A DNA stretch of 64,000 nucleotides from Vibrio sp. BS-M-Sm-2 (GCF_041504345.1 NZ_CP167895.1:1240001-1304000), one strand, 5' to 3'. Positions 28,504 through 37,651 are shown, numbered from the stretch's first letter. Notes: generated by a model not told the origin, from the sequence alone. Translations and numbers: made by a program.

Positions 28504-29304
28504 TTATTGTGTTCGCCAGTTAGCTCCGAGCTTATGCTCAAGCCAAGCAGCAACGGCAGAAAGTGAAAGTGTAAGAGCAAGATAAATGATCGCCACAGAG
28601 AACCAAATCTCGAATGGCATCGCGGTTTCAGAAACGATGTTTCTGGCTTCGGTTGTTAGGTCAAAGATAGCCATGACACTCACAATCGAAGAGTTTTTGA
28701 TAAGAGAGATCACTTCATTAGTTAAAGGCGGCAAGGTACGTTGTACCACCTGAGGAAGAATCACATCCCAGTAAGTATAGGTTTTTGATAAGCCCAAAGA
28801 TTGTGCCGCTTCAAATTGTCCTCTCGCAATACCGTTTAAACCAGCACGAAATATCTCGGCAGTGTAAGCACCTTGGAAAAGTGCTAAGGCTAAAACGGCA
28901 GTGCTAAAACGATCCAGCCCTAATACGGGACCAAATACAAAATAGAGCAAATAAATTTGGACCAATAACGGCGTATTACGAATCAACTCAACATAGCTGG
29001 TGGCTAGGGTGCGTCCAACCACTGAGTTGGAGTTTCTCAATAGCGCTGTGGTTAAACCAATGATCAGCGTCGCGACCAAAGAAATCAGAGAAATATTGAT
29101 GGTAACCAGTAGCCCTTCAACTAATTCTGCAGGCCACCATTCACCATCTTCATAGAAAGCAATATAGTCTGGCACGCGCTCCCATTGCCAGCTGTATCCC
29201 ATGGTTTGTGCGCCAGAATCGAGGATCCAGACAACCGCAGCCACGAGCACAATAATTTGTACCAAAGCGGATAGGGCGGGTTTAATAATTCGAATCAACA
29301 TCAA
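28504..29304 (-). CDS. Polar amino-acid ABC transporter permease (first permease)
   Basis: A 266-residue permease of the His/Glu/Gln family, with ELVEGLLVTINISLISLVAT, SYVELIRNTPLLVQIYLLYF, the EAA loop AEIFRAGLNGIARGQFEAAQ and SLIKNSSIVSVMAIFDLT. It overlaps the ATPase gene by four bases, so the two are translationally coupled. It forms the membrane channel with the permease at 26605-27531. Confidence 0.94.
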   Translation of the reverse strand: MMLIRIIKPALSALVQIIVLVAAVVWILDSGAQTMGYSWQWERVPDYIAFYEDGEWWPAELVEGLLVTINISLISLVATLIIGLTTALLRNSNSVVGRTLATSYVELIRNTPLLVQIYLLYFVFGPVLGLDRFSTAVLALALFQGAYTAEIFRAGLNGIARGQFEAAQSLGLSKTYTYWDVILPQVVQRTLPPLTNEVISLIKNSSIVSVMAIFDLTTEARNIVSETAMPFEIWFSVAIIYLALTLSLSAVAAWLEHKLGANWRTQ

Positions 29305-30047
29305 TAAGTTAGGATCTGATTTAGGAACGCTTGAGTACGTTCATGTTGCGGGTTTTCAAAAAGCGCTTGAGGCGTATTGGATTCCACAACTTGTCCTTCA
29401 TCCATGAAGATAACGCGGTCGGCCACTTGTTTCGCAAAGCCCATTTCATGGGTCACACACACCATGGTGATGCCTTCGCTCGCCAGTTCAACCATCACAT
29501 CGAGCACTTCGTTGATCATCTCCGGATCAAGCGCTGAAGTTGGTTCGTCGAACAAGAGTAACTCGGGTTTCATACACAGAGAGCGGGCGATAGCCACGCG
29601 TTGTTGCTGACCGCCAGAGAGTTGCACTGGGTATTTGTTGGCTTGTTCTGCGATGTGCACGCGCTCGAGATAGTGCATTGCAAGCTTCTCGGCTTCTTGT
29701 TTACTTTTTTTAAGCGTACGAATCGGGGACAGAGTTAAGTTCTCAAGCACCGTAAGATGGGGGAATAAATGAAAGTGCTGAAACACCATCCCAACTTGGC
29801 CTGGGGTGTTGAACTTGCTCGGAAGTACTTGCTCTAGCACAGAAAGCTCGCCACTCTCGAAAGGTTCTAGCTGATTGATACAACGGATCAAGGTTGATTT
29901 CCCCGAACCTGATGGCCCGCAAATCACCACTATCTCTCCCTGTTCAATATTTAAATCGATATCCTTTAGGGCATGAAAAGCACCATACCACTTGTTAAGT
30001 GACTTAAACTTAACCATTTCCTTGAGATTGTTCAAATCGTTGTTCAT
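29301..30047 (-). CDS. Amino-acid ABC transporter ATP-binding protein
   Basis: A 248-residue ATPase of the GlnQ/ArtP type and first gene of the operon. Walker A is GPSGSGKST, the Q-loop region GMVFQHFHLFPHLTVLENLT, the signature LSGGQQQRVAIARSL, Walker B LLLFDEPTSALDPE and the switch His in VCVTHEMGF. It powers import by the two permeases encoded downstream. Transcription must start in 30048-30145. Confidence 0.95.
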   Translation of the reverse strand: MNNDLNNLKEMVKFKSLNKWYGAFHALKDIDLNIEQGEIVVICGPSGSGKSTLIRCINQLEPFESGELSVLEQVLPSKFNTPGQVGMVFQHFHLFPHLTVLENLTLSPIRTLKKSKQEAEKLAMHYLERVHIAEQANKYPVQLSGGQQQRVAIARSLCMKPELLLFDEPTSALDPEMINEVLDVMVELASEGITMVCVTHEMGFAKQVADRVIFMDEGQVVESNTPQALFENPQHERTQAFLNQILTY

Positions 30048-30145
30048 ACCTAGTAAAGAGACAGGTTTACCTTACCAATATAGAAATCTGAATGCACATA
30101 AAATTAAGGACTTATGAGAATTTAATGGCATCTTGTAGGGCAAAT

Positions 30146-30176
30146 TAAAAAGCAGCGCCTGATTTGGACGCTGCTT
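30146..30176 (-). terminator. Rho-independent terminator after the yqhD-like gene
   Basis: On the minus strand AAGCAGCG (30176-30169) pairs with CGCTGCTT (30157-30150), followed by a T run. It ends transcription of the alcohol dehydrogenase gene before the ABC operon promoter region. Confidence 0.75.
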
Positions 30177-30282
30177 GAGGATATACGCAAGGGAAAAGAA
30201 TTTGGTTCAGTTTCACGGAATAAATTTTTAGATTATGGTGATTTTCTTTAGACCCCTGTTTTCCTTGCTCTAATTTTGATCG

Positions 30283-31431
30283 CTATTGAATCGCAGACTC
30301 TAGAATCTCGCGTGTTTTCTCAGGTGTGATTGCTTGGTTTTCGCCTAGTTGCAGGTAGCCATGTGATTCAAGTTGAGCGACAACATTGTCGATCGCAGTT
30401 GCTTTGTTTGTTTCGTAACCGTCGAACATCGTTGGAACGTCTAAGCTGTGATAGAAAGCTTCGATTGCAGCAATAGTGCGCTCTGCCAAGTCAGCACCCG
30501 CTTCTAGGTCAAATACGTTACGACCCATTTGCTCTAGCTTGCCACGCTTCGCTTCGATTTGATTACGAAGTAGCGAAGGTTGAACAATCGCAAGAGAACG
30601 TGCGTGGTCTACGTGCCATAGTGCTGTGAACTCGTGGCCAATCATATGTGTTGCCCAATCTTGAGGAACGCCAGTACCAATCAGGCCGTTAAGCGCTTGG
30701 TTTGCTGTCCACATTAGGTTTGCACGCCATGCGTCGTTGTCACGCTCGTCGTATTGCTTACCCAGTACAAGTAGGTTTTTAAGTAGTGTTTCTGCGTAAC
30801 CGTCTTGAACCATCGCGTCTGTTGGCATTGTGATGTATTGCTCACACACGTGAACCCATGCATCAACTAGACCGTTGATCAATTGACGCTCTGGAAGAGA
30901 CTTCATTACGTCTGGATCCATAACCGCGAACTTAGGTTGTACAGCAGGGTTCATGAACGCCAGTTTCTCTTGAGTCTCTTTACGAGTGATTACAGCACCC
31001 ATGTTAGATTCAGAACCTGTTGCAGGAAGTGTCAGTACTGCACCAATAGGAGTAGCTTCAGTTACTTGGTGTTTGCCCGCTAGGATATCCCAACCGTCGC
31101 CGTCGTATTTAGCCGCTGCAGCAACGTATTTAGAACCGTCGATTACCGAACCACCACCAACAGCGATAATGAATTCTACGTCTTCTTCTTTAACAAGAGC
31201 GACTGCTTTATCTAGCGTCTCTTTCGTTGGGTTAGCTTCAACACCAGAAAACTCAATCCAAGCGTGATCTTTAAGAGATTCGACAACTTGGTCGTAAACA
31301 CCGTTGCTTTTGATTGAACCGCCACCGTAGATGACTAGCACTTTCTTAGAAGTATCAACTGCTTGGCTGATAGCATTGATTTGGCCTTGGCCGAAGTGGA
31401 TTACAGTAGGGTTAACATAAGTAAATTGCAT
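30283..31431 (-). CDS. yqhD: YqhD-like NADPH-dependent iron/zinc alcohol dehydrogenase
   Basis: A 382-residue group III metal-dependent alcohol dehydrogenase. The nucleotide fold has VLVIYGGGSIKSNGVYDQVV and IAVGGGSVIDGSKYVAAAA. Metal ligands are visible as the Asp and His of GLVDAWVHVCEQY and the histidines of HMIGHEFTALWHVDHARSLA. YqhD reduces toxic short-chain aldehydes with NADPH. The divergent AraC gene (31625-32509) matches the yqhC-yqhD arrangement of E. coli, where YqhC activates yqhD in response to aldehydes. Confidence 0.92.
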   Translation of the reverse strand: MQFTYVNPTVIHFGQGQINAISQAVDTSKKVLVIYGGGSIKSNGVYDQVVESLKDHAWIEFSGVEANPTKETLDKAVALVKEEDVEFIIAVGGGSVIDGSKYVAAAAKYDGDGWDILAGKHQVTEATPIGAVLTLPATGSESNMGAVITRKETQEKLAFMNPAVQPKFAVMDPDVMKSLPERQLINGLVDAWVHVCEQYITMPTDAMVQDGYAETLLKNLLVLGKQYDERDNDAWRANLMWTANQALNGLIGTGVPQDWATHMIGHEFTALWHVDHARSLAIVQPSLLRNQIEAKRGKLEQMGRNVFDLEAGADLAERTIAAIEAFYHSLDVPTMFDGYETNKATAIDNVVAQLESHGYLQLGENQAITPEKTREILESAIQ

Positions 31432-31624
31432 TGTAGGTTCCTTGTGTAAAACTAGATTTTTTATTCTGATGTGTTGCTTAATTTCTATATTTGCATATTA
31501 GTACAGGAATCTAGGGTGGTGAAGGCCAGTTCCTCCAAATTAATTGCCTATTTCTACAAAGTTGATATTCTTTCTCTGCTTTAGCTTACATACTCTTAGC
31601 ACTTGGAATGGAAAGTCGCCACTT

Positions 31625-32509
31625 ATGAAAGAACTCGCGCAGTTATTACAGTCTTACGTTGAACACAAAGGTTGGGATGATCTTGAAGGGATCAGAGAAA
31701 CAGAAATTGATGGCGTGTGGTTGTATAGAAGCAGCGGCGGAAATCAGCGTCAGCCATTCACTTACCAGTCGGGTATTATCATGCTCGGGCAGGGCAAAAA
31801 GAACATCTACATTGGCGACAGACCCGTTACTTACGCTGCAGGTGATTATCTTGTGGTAGGCGTGCCAATGCCATTGGAGTGTGAAGCCTTGCCTGTTAAT
31901 GGCGAACCATTACTTGGTTTATCTATCAACATTGACTCTCAACGTTTGCACAGCTTGGTAAAAAAGTTAGAAGACCAAGGTTTTCTTGAGAGCTATTGCA
32001 ATAAGCACAAACAGAATTCTAGCGGCTTAGAATCGACACCGATGGAAGAGCAAATGCTAGAAAGTTTTACTCGATTGGTGAAAATACTGCATTGCGACAT
32101 CGAAGCCAACATATTGGGTGATGCCATGGTCAGCGAAATTGTCTACCGCGCCTTAACCGGTTCAGAAGGGCGAGTGCTGTTTGATTTGGCGCATCATGAT
32201 GGCCATTACGCACGTGTCGCGAAAGCACTATCTAAAGTGCATGAAGAGTACGACCAAACCATTACTGTTCAATCGCTTGCTGACGAAGCAAACATGAGTG
32301 TGTCTGCTTTTCATAATGCTTTCCGCAACGTGACGTTTGAGTCACCACTTCAATATTTGAAGAAGGTAAGGCTCAACAAAGCCAAGGAGCTGATCCAGTT
32401 AGAAGGCCTGCGTATTAGTGATGCCGCACGCCGAGTTGGCTATTCTAGTCCATCCCAATTCAGTCGCGAATTTAAGCGTCATTTCAACACAACCCCAAGA
32501 GCGGTTTAG
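31625..32509 (+). CDS. yqhC: AraC-family regulator, YqhC-like
   Basis: About 294 residues from the ATG at 31625; an upstream TTG (31544) would add 27 residues that look non-homologous. The N-terminal cupin-like domain is of the AraC_N type (GIIMLGQGKKNIYIGDRPVT, YLVVGVPMPLECEA). The C-terminal double HTH is clear: TVQSLADEANMSVSAFHNAF and LRISDAARRVGYSSPSQFSR. It is transcribed away from the yqhD-like gene and probably senses reactive aldehydes to activate it. Confidence 0.9.
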   Translation: MKELAQLLQSYVEHKGWDDLEGIRETEIDGVWLYRSSGGNQRQPFTYQSGIIMLGQGKKNIYIGDRPVTYAAGDYLVVGVPMPLECEALPVNGEPLLGLSINIDSQRLHSLVKKLEDQGFLESYCNKHKQNSSGLESTPMEEQMLESFTRLVKILHCDIEANILGDAMVSEIVYRALTGSEGRVLFDLAHHDGHYARVAKALSKVHEEYDQTITVQSLADEANMSVSAFHNAFRNVTFESPLQYLKKVRLNKAKELIQLEGLRISDAARRVGYSSPSQFSREFKRHFNTTPRAV

Positions 32510-32657
32510 TTCTTTATATTGTAGGCTGACGAGAGGAAGTAGAAGGCTTCACTGCACTTCGATACGAGTTAATATCATTTCCTGATAGTAAACATTGAAG
32601 CCAAAGACCTCACCGCTACAAAGAGTTTGTTTAGTTTAGCCCCATAAGAATCAATCT

Positions 32658-33182
32658 CTAGAAAGCCACACCAATAGATACGTTAAACGTGTCCTCATCA
32701 ATGTCATAAGGTAGCTCCTCACCCTCTGACTCACCGCTGTCCACTTGGTAGTTTCTCCACTCCATTTTTAGCTCTGCAAATTTCCATTTAGTAGATACAC
32801 CGAGGGCGTTGAAATAGGTTGCGTCAGGGTTGGCCGCGTCATCAACCTCGTCGCTGACCTGAGCGCCACCGATGCCGAAATTATAATAAGGGCGAACTGT
32901 GATACGTTTAAGCGGGAAGCTATAACCAGCGCCTACCTTTAAAAATGCCATGCCGTCACTGATCGCGTCTTGGTCGTAGTCTTCTAGCTTATCATCACGC
33001 TTTCTGTGCTGGTATTCACCGCCAATCTCCAATATGTCACCACGAAACATCAGGTCGATGTATTGAGATGAGAGTTTATCTCCCTCCTGATACCCCAAGC
33101 CGAACGCAATATCAGCCATAGAGGGAGCAGAAAATCCTGCTAATAGAGCAGCTAACATTCTTTTTTTAATGAACTTTGTCAT
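32658..33182 (-). CDS. Small outer-membrane beta-barrel protein
   Basis: A 174-residue exported protein with a cleavable signal peptide (AALLAGFSAPSMA) and alternating aromatic beta-strands ending in SIGVAF, the C-terminal Phe typical of BAM substrates. Likely eight strands, in the size class of OmpW/YfaZ-type barrels. It is acidic in the loops. Function unknown. It lies 12 bases after the glycine-zipper gene, so both are probably cotranscribed. Confidence 0.82.
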   Translation of the reverse strand: MTKFIKKRMLAALLAGFSAPSMADIAFGLGYQEGDKLSSQYIDLMFRGDILEIGGEYQHRKRDDKLEDYDQDAISDGMAFLKVGAGYSFPLKRITVRPYYNFGIGGAQVSDEVDDAANPDATYFNALGVSTKWKFAELKMEWRNYQVDSGESEGEELPYDIDEDTFNVSIGVAF

Positions 33183-33194
33183 TGCCGAATCTCC

Positions 33195-33629
33195 TTAGTT
33201 CAGGGCGTTGTATTTCTTATCAATCATGCAGTTTCTCAACACTGTCGCATACATCGCTTTGTTATCTTCTTCAGCCTGAGCCCCTGCTCGTCGGCCGCTA
33301 ACTCTACCGGAGACTACACCAATCGCCGCGCCAGTCTTGGCAGCGTCAGAGCCTGAGCCACCAGAGATAGCGCCAACAGCAGCGCCAGCGGCCGCCCCTT
33401 TAGCTGCGCCTTTTACGCCGCTTCCTTTCTTGGTTTCAGTGGGGGCTGTCAGTGTTGATTCAGCAACACCTTGACACGTTGCGAGCTCTTTCTGAGCAAC
33501 CTCAAGGGTCACGTTGTCGTAATTGAATGAAATGTGAGTTGTTGGGTCTGTAATGTAGCCACCACCAGCAAGGGCTGAGAGGGAGGTTATAGCTAAGCTC
33601 AGGCCTAACAGTTTCGTTCTTTTGTTCAC
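33195..33629 (-). CDS. Glycine-zipper exported protein
   Basis: A 144-residue protein with a signal peptide (GLSLAITSLSALA). The centre is a glycine-zipper region (VKGAAKGAAAGAAVGAISGG and KTGAAIGVVSGRVSGRRAGA) of the kind that inserts or packs in the outer membrane. Two cysteines (ATCQG, LRNCM) flank the zipper and could form a disulfide. It leads a two-gene unit with the barrel protein at 32658-33182, so a shared envelope role is inferred. A 24-base palindrome lies just upstream. Confidence 0.82.
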   Translation of the reverse strand: MNKRTKLLGLSLAITSLSALAGGGYITDPTTHISFNYDNVTLEVAQKELATCQGVAESTLTAPTETKKGSGVKGAAKGAAAGAAVGAISGGSGSDAAKTGAAIGVVSGRVSGRRAGAQAEEDNKAMYATVLRNCMIDKKYNALN

Positions 33630-33645
33630 TTTCTAATCCTCAAGT

Positions 33646-33669
33646 TGATTAAACTAATTAGTTTAATCA
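33646..33669. promoter_or_regulatory. Perfect 24-base palindrome upstream of the glycine-zipper gene
   Basis: TGATTAAACTAA at 33646-33657 is followed without a spacer by its exact reverse complement. It lies 17-40 bases before the start codon of the gene beginning at 33629. Its size and symmetry fit an operator for a TetR- or MarR-type repressor. No such regulator is adjacent. Confidence 0.6.
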
Positions 33670-34412
33670 TTGATATTGAACTTTCTTCTAGGTCGACAAA
33701 TAGATTTAGACTTAATGAAGCTATAGGTGGTCTTCATGTTGGGGGCATACTATCTTGGCAGGCACATGTTGGATAATGACCTTGAAACATAAGAGTTATT
33801 TGTCTTACGCATATCATGGTTCATTTATGGATTGGCCGTTTTGAGTGGTTATGAGAGAGGTTGAATTTAAAAAGAGAGAGTTTGAACGATCACAACCTCC
33901 TTGTTAAGTAAGATGAGTAAATGTATCTAATGGTGGGCAATATTAGTGTTCTGGTATTCGATTGTAGAATATATTATTAACGTATTTATATAATTAAATG
34001 GCTCTAAAATAATTACTTATCTGGGCTAATAGTTTATGCACAAATCTAAGAGTGTGTTCTTCACAATTCATCTAGTAAGTGATTTTTTCAGGGCTTTAAT
34101 GTGAACAACCTATCAAATGTTTTCTAAATTTTAAAAGTTATCTATATCTTTATCTGAGTGGGTATTCATGATTGTTGAATATATCAAAAGATAAAGGGGA
34201 CTTATTACTCGGTTCGCCATCTTATTTGCGGATAATTAGGCGTTTGATGACTAATTATTCTATAAATCACTGGTTTATAGTCAGGTAATAGTCTGATGGA
34301 TATCACGTTTACCCTAAAACAATTCACTTAACATGGCGCTACTTTAATCATTCTTCCAATACGATTGTTAAATATAAATACGTATATCTTTATTATTAAA
34401 AGGATAATTCCG
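33670..34412. other. Long AT-rich intergenic region before the triple-RidA gene
   Basis: About 740 bases without a convincing gene. Two AT-rich hairpins stand in series: ATAATTAG/CTAATTAT at 34232-34258 and CTATAAA/TTTATAG at 34260-34280. They may belong to the promoter or leader of the gene at 34413. Confidence 0.45.
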
Positions 34413-35660
34413 ATGAGTAGCGATATCATTAAAATTTCAAGAAATACTGAAAATGCACCAATAAACTCTGTATCTACACAAACGGTCGCTTTTTCTCATT
34501 ATAATAATTTTTCAGCTCAATTACCTATTGAACCTAAAACAGGTGAAGTCGTGATTGGCGATATTAAAGACCAAGCAGCACAATGCTTAAATAATATTAA
34601 AGCCATTGTTGAAAGCATCGACCATGTTATGGATGATGTCGTGAAGATTAATGTTTTCGTTAAGAATATTTCTGATATCGATGCTATTGATGAAGTCTAC
34701 AAAAGCTTCTTCCACAACACTCTTCCTACGCGTACAGTCGTGGGCGTAACTGCGCTACCGCATAGTGACGCTTTAGTTCAAATGGATGCTCTTATTTCAA
34801 ACGGTGAAGGCACTAAACCACAAGCACCTTGCGCGCTAGTTAAGGTATCAAGAAATACGGATAATGCGCCTCAAAGTACTGTATCGATGCAAACAGCGGC
34901 TTTCTCTCACTACAACAATCTTTCAGCTCAGTTACCGATAGATGTAACCACAGGTGAGTTGGTTGATGGTGGTATCGAGGCGCAAACAGCACAATGTCTA
35001 TCAAACATTAAAGCTATTCTAGAAAGCATTGGTCATGTAATGAATGATGTGGTTAAAACGACTATCTACCTAAAAAATATCGCAGATGCGGAAGCGGTAA
35101 ATGAAGTATGTGCTAAATTCTTCCCAAGCTATGTTCCTGCTCGTACAGTTGTTAACGCAACTGAATTACCAATGGATGCTTTAGTGCAAATCGATACGTC
35201 AATTTCACATGGCGACGGTACACCGCCGCAATTACCAGAAGATACTCGCTTACTGGTTATTGAAGCTAATAATACGGTTGCTGCACCATTCATGCCTTGC
35301 TCGCACACCGTTGCTTTCTCTCACTATAACCATATTTCAGGTCAACTACCTGTAGATCCGAAAACCAATGCAGTGATTGCTGGTGGTATAAAAGAGCAAA
35401 CTGAACAGTGTCTTAAGAATATTAAGGCGATCATTGAAAGTGTTGACCATAGCATGGACGATACGGTGAAAATTAATATTCAACTTAAAGATATTTCAGA
35501 TATTGATGCGGTGAACGAGGTCTACACTACGTTCTTTAATGCTGACTTACCGGCAAGAACGGTGGTGGGGATTTCAGAGATTCCTATGAATGCACTGATT
35601 CAAATTGATGCTGTCGTTTCTAACTGCGAAGGCACACCTCCACAAGACGTTGTTGCTTAA
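34413..35660 (+). CDS. Protein of three fused RidA (YjgF/UK114) domains
   Basis: About 415 residues from the ATG at 34413, which has AGGA at 34401-34404. The upstream start at 34365 would add 16 residues and lacks a ribosome site. Three RidA domains follow one another (about 1-135, 139-273, 280-411), each with TVAFSHYNNxSAQLP-like, QTxQCLxNIKAIxES and LPxRTVVxxxxxP motifs. The catalytic arginine of RidA (R105 in E. coli) is kept in each copy (R107, R244, R382), but the position of E120 is glutamine in all three (Q123, Q259, Q397). Single RidA proteins act as homotrimeric enamine/imine deaminases; here one chain could fold as a covalent trimer. Substrate unknown. Confidence 0.88.
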   Translation: MSSDIIKISRNTENAPINSVSTQTVAFSHYNNFSAQLPIEPKTGEVVIGDIKDQAAQCLNNIKAIVESIDHVMDDVVKINVFVKNISDIDAIDEVYKSFFHNTLPTRTVVGVTALPHSDALVQMDALISNGEGTKPQAPCALVKVSRNTDNAPQSTVSMQTAAFSHYNNLSAQLPIDVTTGELVDGGIEAQTAQCLSNIKAILESIGHVMNDVVKTTIYLKNIADAEAVNEVCAKFFPSYVPARTVVNATELPMDALVQIDTSISHGDGTPPQLPEDTRLLVIEANNTVAAPFMPCSHTVAFSHYNHISGQLPVDPKTNAVIAGGIKEQTEQCLKNIKAIIESVDHSMDDTVKINIQLKDISDIDAVNEVYTTFFNADLPARTVVGISEIPMNALIQIDAVVSNCEGTPPQDVVA

Positions 35661-35884
35661 TTCACTGAACCCAATTCGATAATCTCGATCTAATGTCGGC
35701 TTTAGCTTCTGAATAAGGAGCTAGAGCCGATTCTCTGATTAACGAACCCATCTCAAGACGTAACTCCTTCGTTAAGCCTAACTACATAACTTACTCTAAA
35801 CAAGCTTCTGCCCGACATATGGTGTTTATTGATGTGAAGTGTTTTAATATGAAAAACAGACGCTTAACGTAAGAAAACCAGTTT

Positions 35885-36241
35885 ATGCAATTTCGAGTTA
35901 TTTTAATGTTGTGCTTAGCTATGATGGGGTGTTCATCCAATCAAAAGTTAACTCCCGACCCAACAACCATCACGCTATTTTATGGTGATACATCCATCTC
36001 CGCGGGTGTTTTAGAAGATAAAACATTTAATTCTGTACTCGCGGATAGGGTTGAAAGTGTTACTTTTTCAGGCTTAATACGAAAGCAATGCTCTGGCTAC
36101 TTGGTCGATCTGCTCGTGATTCGAGAAACGAAAGAGCCACGCTCAACTCGACAATTAAACACTTCACTTCATATGGAAACTGGAGAATTAGTGGATGTGG
36201 GTGGTGTGAATAACGATGTGTTCAGGGTAATCCTCGAGTAA
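35885..36241 (+). CDS. Small lipoprotein of unknown function
   Basis: A 118-residue protein with a lipoprotein signal ending in MMGC (Cys16). The mature part is a short beta-rich domain (TTITLFYGDTSISAGVLEDK, ESVTFSGLIRKQCSGYLVDL). I do not recognise a family. It stands about 220 bases after the triple-RidA gene. Confidence 0.75.
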   Translation: MQFRVILMLCLAMMGCSSNQKLTPDPTTITLFYGDTSISAGVLEDKTFNSVLADRVESVTFSGLIRKQCSGYLVDLLVIRETKEPRSTRQLNTSLHMETGELVDVGGVNNDVFRVILE

Positions 36242-36335
36242 CAAAACCAAAGTGTTCAATTAATTTGAATTTTTGCTTTACCTCAACCTAGCTTCAAGTC
36301 CTAAGCTTCTCTTAATCATAGAAAAGGAGCTTATT

Positions 36336-36485
36336 ATGCAAAATAACTACGTAAAAGAACTTGCCGTTAAAACTTATCAAGAAGAGCTTCAGATAGAGTA
36401 CGTAAAATCTAAAGCTCGCCCATTTCATGCGCCTAGCTTTATAGGTGGGGTACTGATGTCAGTCGTGTTAGCTGGCCTGTTTTAA
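36336..36485 (+). CDS. 49-residue single-pass membrane protein
   Basis: The ATG at 36336 has an excellent ribosome site (AAAAGGAGC). The product has a soluble charged N-terminus (MQNNYVKELAVKTYQEELQI) and a C-terminal hydrophobic segment (FIGGVLMSVVLAGLF). It would sit in the inner membrane with most of the chain in the cytoplasm. Small proteins of this form often modulate a larger membrane partner; none is evident here. Confidence 0.7.
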   Translation: MQNNYVKELAVKTYQEELQIEYVKSKARPFHAPSFIGGVLMSVVLAGLF

Positions 36486-36599
36486 TATATGCAGAATCTT
36501 TGATCCACAGCTGACTCTTTCTATTCCGACTTGCTTGTACTTAAACACTTACGACACAATCACTTAGGTTGAGTTGTGACGCTAATGTTGAGAGGAAAT

Positions 36600-37064
36600 A
36601 TGGCAAGTCCAAGAGTGTTAAAGGCACAGATTACTGATATTACCTGTGGCGAGAATGTCACTATCATCGAGCCAAGCAACGTTTATGGCTGTGAGCTTGA
36701 AGATGATGTGTTCGTTGGCCCTTTTGTTGAGATTCAAAAGAACTCCGTGATAGGTGCAAGAACTAAGATTCAATCTCACACTTTTATTTGCGAGTATGTG
36801 ACTATTGGTAGTGACTGCTTTGTTGGCCACGGCGTGATGTTTGCGAATGACTTGTTCAAAGAGGGCAAACCAGATCCAAACCCAGACAATTGGGGACGTA
36901 CTGTTATCGCCAATAACGTTACTATTGGTTCCAATGCGACAGTGTTGTCTATCAGCATTTGTGAAGGGGCGGTGATTGGCGCGGGAAGTGTAGTGACGAA
37001 AGACATTACAGAGAAAGGTATCTATGCAGGCAACCCAGCTAAGAAGTTAAGGGATTTACCTTAA
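36600..37064 (+). CDS. Hexapeptide-repeat acyltransferase
   Basis: About 154 residues from the ATG at 36600, chosen because GAGAGGAAAT precedes it. Left-handed beta-helix repeats run through most of the chain (CGENVTIIEPSNVYGCELED, VFVGPFVEIQKNSVIGARTK, VTIGSNATVLSISICEGAVI). The ending AGNPAKKLRDLP is the classic LbH acetyltransferase C-terminus. Similar enzymes acetylate amino sugars of polysaccharides (FdtC/WbpD type). No sugar pathway genes are nearby, so the substrate is unknown. Confidence 0.87.
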   Translation: MASPRVLKAQITDITCGENVTIIEPSNVYGCELEDDVFVGPFVEIQKNSVIGARTKIQSHTFICEYVTIGSDCFVGHGVMFANDLFKEGKPDPNPDNWGRTVIANNVTIGSNATVLSISICEGAVIGAGSVVTKDITEKGIYAGNPAKKLRDLP

Positions 37065-37132
37065 ATTCAGAAAAAACCGTGTTGTATGAATCATCAGGTG
37101 CGGCTTTTTAGATAAGCGACAGAGTATTGATT

Positions 37133-37651
37133 ATGGATGTATTTTTACACTTACTTCACTTAGGCGATGTCAGTGCATTATTGGAGTTTGAAGTCGAAAA
37201 TAGAGAGTGGTTTGAGCAATTTGTCCCAGCTCGGGAGGACAGTTTCTATTCTAATGCGGGTGTTACCGAGCAAGTCACGAGCTTCCTCGCAGAGTATGAC
37301 AATGGCGAGATGATTCCTATGTTGATAAAAGACGCTAATGGCAATATTTTTGGGCGAATCAACGTTCGCGATATCGACCAGATCGCTGGAAGTGGAGAGT
37401 TAGGCTATCGAGTTGGTCACTCCTTTGGCTCTAAGGGTATTGCGTCTAATGCGGTGAAGAAGTTACTTATCTACTTGGCTGAGCACTCTTCCCTTAAATA
37501 TGTTGATGCCTATGCGCTAGTGGGTAATGTCGGTTCAAACAAAATCTTATCCAATACAGGCTTTGATTTAGTTGAGCGCGTTGAAAGTTACACCGTATTC
37601 AAAGGGAAGGATCAAGATGCTAATTATTACCGTAAGGTGTTAGCTGACTAG
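37133..37651 (+). CDS. GNAT-family acetyltransferase (RimJ/RimL-like)
   Basis: About 172 residues from the ATG at 37133 (a TTG two codons upstream is also possible). Motifs are ELGYRVGHSFGSKGIASNAV for acetyl-CoA and YALVGNVGSNKILSNTGFDL at the end, as in ribosomal-protein-type GNATs. The N-terminal EFEVENREWFEQFVPAREDS is typical of this group. The substrate is unknown; a terminator follows. Confidence 0.88.
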   Translation: MDVFLHLLHLGDVSALLEFEVENREWFEQFVPAREDSFYSNAGVTEQVTSFLAEYDNGEMIPMLIKDANGNIFGRINVRDIDQIAGSGELGYRVGHSFGSKGIASNAVKKLLIYLAEHSSLKYVDAYALVGNVGSNKILSNTGFDLVERVESYTVFKGKDQDANYYRKVLAD

